From contig NZ_RDQF01000029.1 of assembly GCF_004114425.1 (NCBI RefSeq), forward strand, positions 1 through 64,000: DNA of 64,000 nucleotides. Direction: 5' to 3'. The DNA comes from Bradyrhizobium vignae (lineage in GTDB: Bacteria > Pseudomonadota > Alphaproteobacteria > Rhizobiales > Xanthobacteraceae). Of the stretch, positions 59,729-64,000 are shown piece after piece (position 1 is the first letter of the stretch; each line of letters opens with the position of its first letter). The notes under the pieces are model-generated. The model did no database searches, was not told the origin of the DNA, and was given only the letters and a program-made list of their open reading frames with translations. Position numbers and translations under genes: made by a program.

Positions 59729-59814
59729 CGTCATGGCCGGGCTTGACCCGGCCATCCACGTCTTGCTTCGCAGCTGAAAAGAACGTGGATGCTCGGGACA
59801 AGCCCGGCATGACG
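59729..59814. repeat. REP-like palindromic repeat element
   Basis: An 86-base imperfect hairpin element. The outer ends are CGTCATGGCCGGGCTTGA and TCGGGACAAGCCCGGCATGACG, with CCACGTC and GACGTGG-like inner arms (GAACGTGG). This wording (GTCATGxCCGGGCTTGxCCCGGxCATCCACG) is a repeat I know from many intergenic sites of Bradyrhizobium and other rhizobia. It sits between two convergent-or-tandem genes and could act as a transcription-end or mRNA-stabilising hairpin. Confidence 0.75.
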
Positions 59815-59820
59815 GGTGCC

Positions 59821-60909
59821 CTAAGGCGCCAGCTTCGCAAGGCCCTTCCAGTCAAAGCCGATGCCGTGCCCCGGCCGATCAGGCGCCAGCGCCAGCCCGT
59901 CCTTCAGCACCAGCGGATGCTCGATATATTTGTCCAGCCCGAACCCGTGCGCCTCCAGATAGGAGCGGTTCGGGCAGGCCGCGAGCAGGTGCACGGTGAT
60001 GTCGTGCGCGCCGTGGCTGGTGACCGGCAGGTTGAACGCTTCCGCCAGCCGCGCGATCTTCATGAAGGCAGTGACGCCGCCGCAATTGGTGACGTCGGGC
60101 TCGGGATAGGACACCGCGCCACCGGCGATGTAATTCTTGAACTCCCACAGCGAGCGCAGATTCTCGCCCGCCGCGATCGGCACGCCGCCGGCCTGCATGA
60201 TGCGCGCGTGCCCGGCGACGTCGTCGGGAATGATCGGCTCCTCCAGCCAGGTCAGGTCATAGGGAACGAAGGCACGCGCGGCCCGGATCGCCTCCTCGAC
60301 CGTCCATTTCATGTTGGCGTCCGCCATCAGCGGAAAGCCGTCGCCGAGATGCTGTCGCATCGCGGAGACACGCGCGATGTCGGACTTGAGATCGGGCCGG
60401 CCCACCTTCATCTTGATGGCGCGAAATCCCTTGGCGAGGTTGTCGTCGGTCTGCTCGAGCAGCGCATCGACGGAGAGATCGAGGTCGATGCCGCCGGCAT
60501 AACACGGCACGCGCGCGTCAAAACCGCCGAGCAGGCGGAACAGCGGCAGCTTGGCGCGGCGCGCCTTCAAATCCCACAGCGCGATGTCGAGCGCGGAGAG
60601 CGCCAGCACCACCGGCCCGCCGCGGCCGCCATAATGCAGCGTCCACCAGACGTGATTCCAGATCGCTTCGGTGTCGTCGGCCTCGCGCCCTTCGATCAGT
60701 GCAGGGATCTCGCGCGCGAGAATGTCGGCAACAGAACCGCCATTGCGGCCGACGGTGTAAGTGTAGCCGACACCCTCGGCGCCATCGGCATCACGGATGC
60801 GGCAGGTGATCAGCTCGAACGCGGCGATCTCGCCATGGGTGGAGTCGGAGAGCGTAATAGGGAGAGGGATCCGGTAGAGTCCGGTCTCGGTCGTCGCGAT
60901 GCGCGCCAT
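59821..60909 (-). CDS. Enolase-superfamily mandelate-racemase/muconate-lactonising-like enzyme
   Basis: A 362-residue enzyme. The N-terminal capping domain is followed by a TIM barrel with KxK base (FRAIKMKVGRPDL), the metal ligands in PLMADANMKWT, TWLEEPIIPDD and GENLRS, and a possible second-side histidine in PVTSHGAHDITVHL. This is the mandelate racemase subgroup pattern (Lys and His bases, three carboxylates for Mg2+). Members racemise, dehydrate or cycloisomerise acid sugars and other carboxylates. It may share transcription with the M20 peptidase at 60984 (75 bases upstream). Substrate unknown. Confidence 0.9.
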   Translation of the reverse strand: MARIATTETGLYRIPLPITLSDSTHGEIAAFELITCRIRDADGAEGVGYTYTVGRNGGSVADILAREIPALIEGREADDTEAIWNHVWWTLHYGGRGGPVVLALSALDIALWDLKARRAKLPLFRLLGGFDARVPCYAGGIDLDLSVDALLEQTDDNLAKGFRAIKMKVGRPDLKSDIARVSAMRQHLGDGFPLMADANMKWTVEEAIRAARAFVPYDLTWLEEPIIPDDVAGHARIMQAGGVPIAAGENLRSLWEFKNYIAGGAVSYPEPDVTNCGGVTAFMKIARLAEAFNLPVTSHGAHDITVHLLAACPNRSYLEAHGFGLDKYIEHPLVLKDGLALAPDRPGHGIGFDWKGLAKLAP

Positions 60910-60983
60910 GGTTCCTTCCTGTTTTTTTCTTGCAGGCTAGGACGATGCGCACCGCTCGGCAAGCGCGCATCGCGCAAGGCACC

Positions 60984-62177
60984 TCACCGCATGGTCGCCA
61001 GCTGCAGCGCCAGCGCGCAGGCGCGGTCGTATTCGTCGAGATTGATCCATTCGTCGATCGTGTGCGCTTCATTCTGCCCCGCGCCGAAGGTCACGGTCGG
61101 AATACCGTGACGGACCATCCAGTTGGCGTCCAGCCCGCCATTGGCCGCGCGCACGTTCGGAGTTCCGCCCACGGCCGTTACCGCCTCGATCGCGCGTTTG
61201 ACCACCGGCAGGCTCTCCTTCATCCGGAAGGGATAATAGTCGGTCTCGGCCTTGAACTTGACCTTGCCGGACTTGCCTTGCGCGTTGGTGACCTTCTTGG
61301 CCGCCTTCTCGAAGGCGGCCTTGTAGGCCTTGGTGATCTCCTTGAAGAATTTTCCGTCATGGCTGCGGCATTCACCGCGCACATGCACGTAGTCCGTGAC
61401 GACGTTGGTGGCATCGCCCGCGGGGCGGCCCTCGCCGCCGGTGACGGGGCCGACATTGCTGGTGCCTTGCTTCTTGCCCTTCACCACCTTGCCGAACCAG
61501 CCGCCGGCCTTCACGTCGGCCAGCGCTAGCGCCATGATCATGGTCGCGGAGATGCCGCGCTCGGGCGAGACGCCGGCATGCGAGGCGCGCCCGAAGATCT
61601 CCACGGTCCAGCGATCTGCGCCGACGGCGCCGATGACGACGTTGGACGCCGAGCCGCCGTCATAGTTGAAGGCCATCGCCGGCGCGCCAAGCTCATCGAG
61701 CTTGACGTGCCGCGCGCCGTAGAGCCCGCTCTCCTCGCGCACGCAGAACAACAGCGTGATCGGCGGATGATCGAGCTTCTGCCGTGAGAGCTCGGCGGCC
61801 AGCGTCACCAGCACGCCGCAGCCGCAGCGATTGTCGCCGCCGAGCGCGGTCTTGGCCTCGTTGACGATCTTGCGCCCCGACAGTTTCGGCCTGGCGCCGG
61901 CGCACAGTGGCACGGTGTCCATGTGGGTCATGAACATGATGCGGGGCTGGTTGTGCAGCACGCCGCGGCCGGGCAGATCGACGATGAGATTGCCGGTCTC
62001 GGTCGGCACCGGAATGCGCGTGTTGGCATCGTCGAGCCGGATCGCCTTCGCCGGCACGCCGGCCTCCTTCAGCGCGGCCGTAAGCTCGCGCCCGATCGCA
62101 GCCTCCTGTCCCGTCACGCCCTCGACGGCGAGAAAGCGCATGAGGCGATCGGTGGCGGCTTTGTGGTCGACAGGCAT
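60984..62177 (-). CDS. M20-family peptidase, PepT-like
   Basis: A 397-residue zinc peptidase. Motifs: IMFMTHMDTVPLCAGARP (first zinc His and Asp), TALGGDNRCGCGVLVTLAAELSRQ (Asp bridging the two zincs in GGDNRCG), LLFCVREESGLYGARHV (catalytic EE), and the C-terminal histidine in GAGQNEAHTIDEWINLDEYDR. The lid insertion is at about 190-310. The wording is close to tripeptide aminopeptidases (PepT) and to bacterial dipeptidases. Its role would be peptide or N-acyl compound turnover in the cytoplasm. It shares the strand with the enolase-superfamily gene downstream. Confidence 0.9.
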   Translation of the reverse strand: MPVDHKAATDRLMRFLAVEGVTGQEAAIGRELTAALKEAGVPAKAIRLDDANTRIPVPTETGNLIVDLPGRGVLHNQPRIMFMTHMDTVPLCAGARPKLSGRKIVNEAKTALGGDNRCGCGVLVTLAAELSRQKLDHPPITLLFCVREESGLYGARHVKLDELGAPAMAFNYDGGSASNVVIGAVGADRWTVEIFGRASHAGVSPERGISATMIMALALADVKAGGWFGKVVKGKKQGTSNVGPVTGGEGRPAGDATNVVTDYVHVRGECRSHDGKFFKEITKAYKAAFEKAAKKVTNAQGKSGKVKFKAETDYYPFRMKESLPVVKRAIEAVTAVGGTPNVRAANGGLDANWMVRHGIPTVTFGAGQNEAHTIDEWINLDEYDRACALALQLATMR

Positions 62178-62259
62178 GGACTGGAATTCCCTTGATGCAG
62201 GCAGCGGCGCGGGGGCGAACGGTTAGGCGGGCTAAAGCTCTTCGCTCTATCCATCCATC

Positions 62260-63504
62260 CTACGAATTCGCGCTCGTGTAAGTCAAAAAGATCAGCACGC
62301 CGAGCGCCAGCGCCGCCGCCATGAACAGTAGCACCGCCGGCAGCCCCGCAAGCGCGGCCACCGCGCCGGTGACCGACTGCATCAGCGCAGTGCCGAGAAA
62401 GAAGGCGAGATTGAGAGCCGCGAGTGCTTTCCCTGCGACCTGCGCGTCGACGAGTTGCCTGGACATGCCGAACAGCAGCGGCTGCGCGGAGGTGAAGAGC
62501 CCGATCAGCACGAACAGTGCCAGATCGTAGTACGGCGGCATGACGGTCACGCCGAACAGCCATGCAACGGCAAGGTGCGGGGCTCCCAACGCCATCAGTG
62601 CGAGCAGCAGTGCCGCGACAGCGTGCGTGCCGACGACCAGTTCGCGACGGCGGCCGAGCCTGCGGTCGACCATGCCGATGCACAGGGGGCCGGCGATCAT
62701 CGCCAGCGTGAACGCGCCGAGCTGGTTGCCGGCTTCGACCCGCGTCAGTCCCTTGACCTGCATCAGCCATGGCCCGCCCCACAGGCCGCGCAGCACCAGC
62801 GAGCTCGCCAGCGACACCAGCGCCAGCGCGATGAGGCCTCGCAGCGGCCGCGACAGGCCGAGCCTGACAACCTCGATCATCTGCGCCAGCGGCGAGGAGT
62901 CGTCCTTGTGCTCGGCCGGCTGGTTCGGCACCAGCGCGAACACCGCGAGTGCAACGAGGATGCCGCCGAGCGCCGAGATCCAGAACCCCGCGCGCCAGCC
63001 ATAATGGTCGATCACGAAGGCGAGCGGACTCGACGACAGCAGCATGCCGATATTGCCGATCGAGAGAATGGCGCCGGACCACAATCCGAACCGCGCGGCG
63101 GACAATTGCTTGGCTGCGAGCGTCATCGGGCACATCAGCATGCCCGAGGTGGCTATGCCGAGCAGCAGCTGCCCGACGGCGAAGCTTTCCGGTCCCGTCG
63201 CAAACCCGGACGCCACCGCGCCAAACACGGTTCCTGCCAGCAGGCTCAGCGACACCGGCCGCACGCCGAACCGGTCCATCGCCGCGCCAACCGGGATCTG
63301 GGCCGCCGCAAAGGCGAAATGATAGATCGAGGTGAGGCTCGCCAGCGCCTGCGGCTCCATGTGGAAATCCGCCGCCATCAGGTCGAGGCTGACGGCCGGA
63401 ATGGTGCGCAGCAAGGTCGAGAGCATGTGGCCGCAGGCGAGCGCGAGCAGCGCAAAGATCAGCGCGCGGGTGGCGATGCCCGCGTCGTTGGCGGCAGTGG
63501 TCAT
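62260..63504 (-). CDS. Major facilitator superfamily transporter
   Basis: A 414-residue transporter with twelve helices. I choose the ATG at 63504, which begins MTTAANDAGIATRALIFALLALACGHMLSTLLRTIPAVSLDLMAADF; a further 15 residues upstream in frame lack membrane character. The cytoplasmic-loop MFS motif appears as GAAMDRFGVRPVSLSLL after helix 2 and again as GMVDRRLGRRRELVVG in the second half. Such short MFS carriers export drugs or take up organic acids. It is monocistronic and the substrate is unknown. Confidence 0.9.
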   Translation of the reverse strand: MTTAANDAGIATRALIFALLALACGHMLSTLLRTIPAVSLDLMAADFHMEPQALASLTSIYHFAFAAAQIPVGAAMDRFGVRPVSLSLLAGTVFGAVASGFATGPESFAVGQLLLGIATSGMLMCPMTLAAKQLSAARFGLWSGAILSIGNIGMLLSSSPLAFVIDHYGWRAGFWISALGGILVALAVFALVPNQPAEHKDDSSPLAQMIEVVRLGLSRPLRGLIALALVSLASSLVLRGLWGGPWLMQVKGLTRVEAGNQLGAFTLAMIAGPLCIGMVDRRLGRRRELVVGTHAVAALLLALMALGAPHLAVAWLFGVTVMPPYYDLALFVLIGLFTSAQPLLFGMSRQLVDAQVAGKALAALNLAFFLGTALMQSVTGAVAALAGLPAVLLFMAAALALGVLIFLTYTSANS

Positions 63505-63804
63505 GAGCGTCCCGTCCCTAGAAGGTTTCTGTACGGCGTACATGATCACGGATCGGGCGCCAATGGCGGCAGCGGGAACCCCCTCATTCCGGAATGTGGC
63601 TTCTCCGGATACCGCGAACGACCAACGGCAAGCAGCCGCAATCAGCCTGCACTGCCGATGCCCGCGGGCCTCACCGACGACGCGCCGACAGACTCATTCA
63701 GGCCTCTGCCGGTTGTGAACCAGGATGGCCGTCAGGACGTTATGTTCGGGAAAGCGTGGCACCCTGCCAGGCAGGAAGCGCTGTGATCCGCAGTGGCGGC
63801 GGCA

Positions 63805-64000
63805 ATGTCTTCGTCCGAGAGTTCTAGTCAGACGCACAGTGACGCGGGCCGTCGAGCGCGGAGAAGGAGCAATTCCTTACTGCTGGTTCTTGCGATTGGA
63901 TTCCTTGTTTTTGGCGCCGCAACGGGTGCGCTCTACTATGCATTGCGACCCTACAGCCTCAAGATCGCGGTTGGGCCGCCGGGCAGCGATGATTACAAAG
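63805..64000 (+). CDS. TAXI-family TRAP transporter binding protein, N-terminal part (cut by window edge)
   Basis: An ATG at 63805 opens 65 codons that run off the window. After an arginine-rich start (SDAGRRARRRSN) comes a single membrane helix (SLLLVLAIGFLVFGAATGALYYAL), then RPYSLKIAVGPPGSDDYK. The phrase LKIAVGPPGSDD is the first strand of the mature domain of TAXI-type solute-binding proteins in Bradyrhizobium, which are anchored by an uncleaved N-terminal helix. The rest of the gene and any permease lie outside. Confidence 0.75.
   Translation, partial: MSSSESSSQTHSDAGRRARRRSNSLLLVLAIGFLVFGAATGALYYALRPYSLKIAVGPPGSDDYK

Overview
The window is high-GC alphaproteobacterial chromosome, most likely Bradyrhizobium or a close relative. 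This rests on codon use, abundant small-molecule transport and catabolic operons, a groESL pair, an NdvC-like glucan enzyme, rhizobial-style malonate genes, several small conserved ORFs of a type common in that genus, and a REP-like palindromic repeat. No rRNA, tRNA or CRISPR array was found. The assignment is by recognition only; no search was run.

Region 1 (1-9.6 kb) is a decayed accessory island. It holds a cut-off AraC regulator, a truncated FUSC-type exporter, several tiny conserved ORFs, a GNAT acetyltransferase, and a run of broken genes: a GHKL-ATPase/nuclease-like gene with three or more frameshifts, a molybdenum-hydroxylase large subunit with two, a 3-hydroxyisobutyrate-dehydrogenase relative, and the first codons of an alpha/beta hydrolase. 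An intact MobA/MobL relaxase and a small divergent partner gene mark it as the remains of a mobilisable element.

Region 2 (9.6-16.1 kb) is a minus-strand operon: ABC importer (ATPase, permease, NMT1-type binding protein), class III CoA-transferase, citryl-CoA-lyase-like enzyme and SMP-30 lactonase. A divergent IclR regulator faces it across two matching 17-bp palindromes. Region 3 (16.4-24.6 kb) carries an RND efflux pump with a TetR regulator and three tandem operators, a TauE/SafE permease with a GcvA-type LysR gene, and a second LysR gene.

Region 4 (24.7-34.1 kb) is the most interesting: twelve closely packed plus-strand genes behind a LysR gene and a palindromic site. They encode a ketopantoate-reductase-like enzyme, a VOC protein, a MaoC hydratase, a CoA-transferase, two different shikimate/quinate dehydrogenases, a complete polar-amino-acid-type ABC importer, type II dehydroquinase and a Gfo/Idh oxidoreductase. 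It looks like uptake and breakdown of quinate, shikimate or a related cyclitol acid, but the usual dehydroshikimate dehydratase is absent and CoA-thioester enzymes are present.

Region 5 (34.3-41.6 kb) has a TetR gene with a nested palindromic operator, a crotonase lacking both canonical catalytic glutamates, an unrecognised 352-residue protein, a GH17/NdvC-like membrane protein, groES-groEL with an RpoH-like promoter and a terminator, and a small exported protein. Region 6 (41.7-48.4 kb) is a malonate operon: GntR regulator, TRAP transporter, malonyl-CoA decarboxylase and malonyl-CoA synthetase, mostly joined by ATGA overlaps. Region 7 (48.4-64 kb) holds an FtsH protease, copC-copD, a CoA-transferase, a coupled symporter/sialidase-like/SDR set, DUF72, two M20 peptidases, an enolase-superfamily enzyme, an MFS transporter and the start of a TAXI-type TRAP binding protein.
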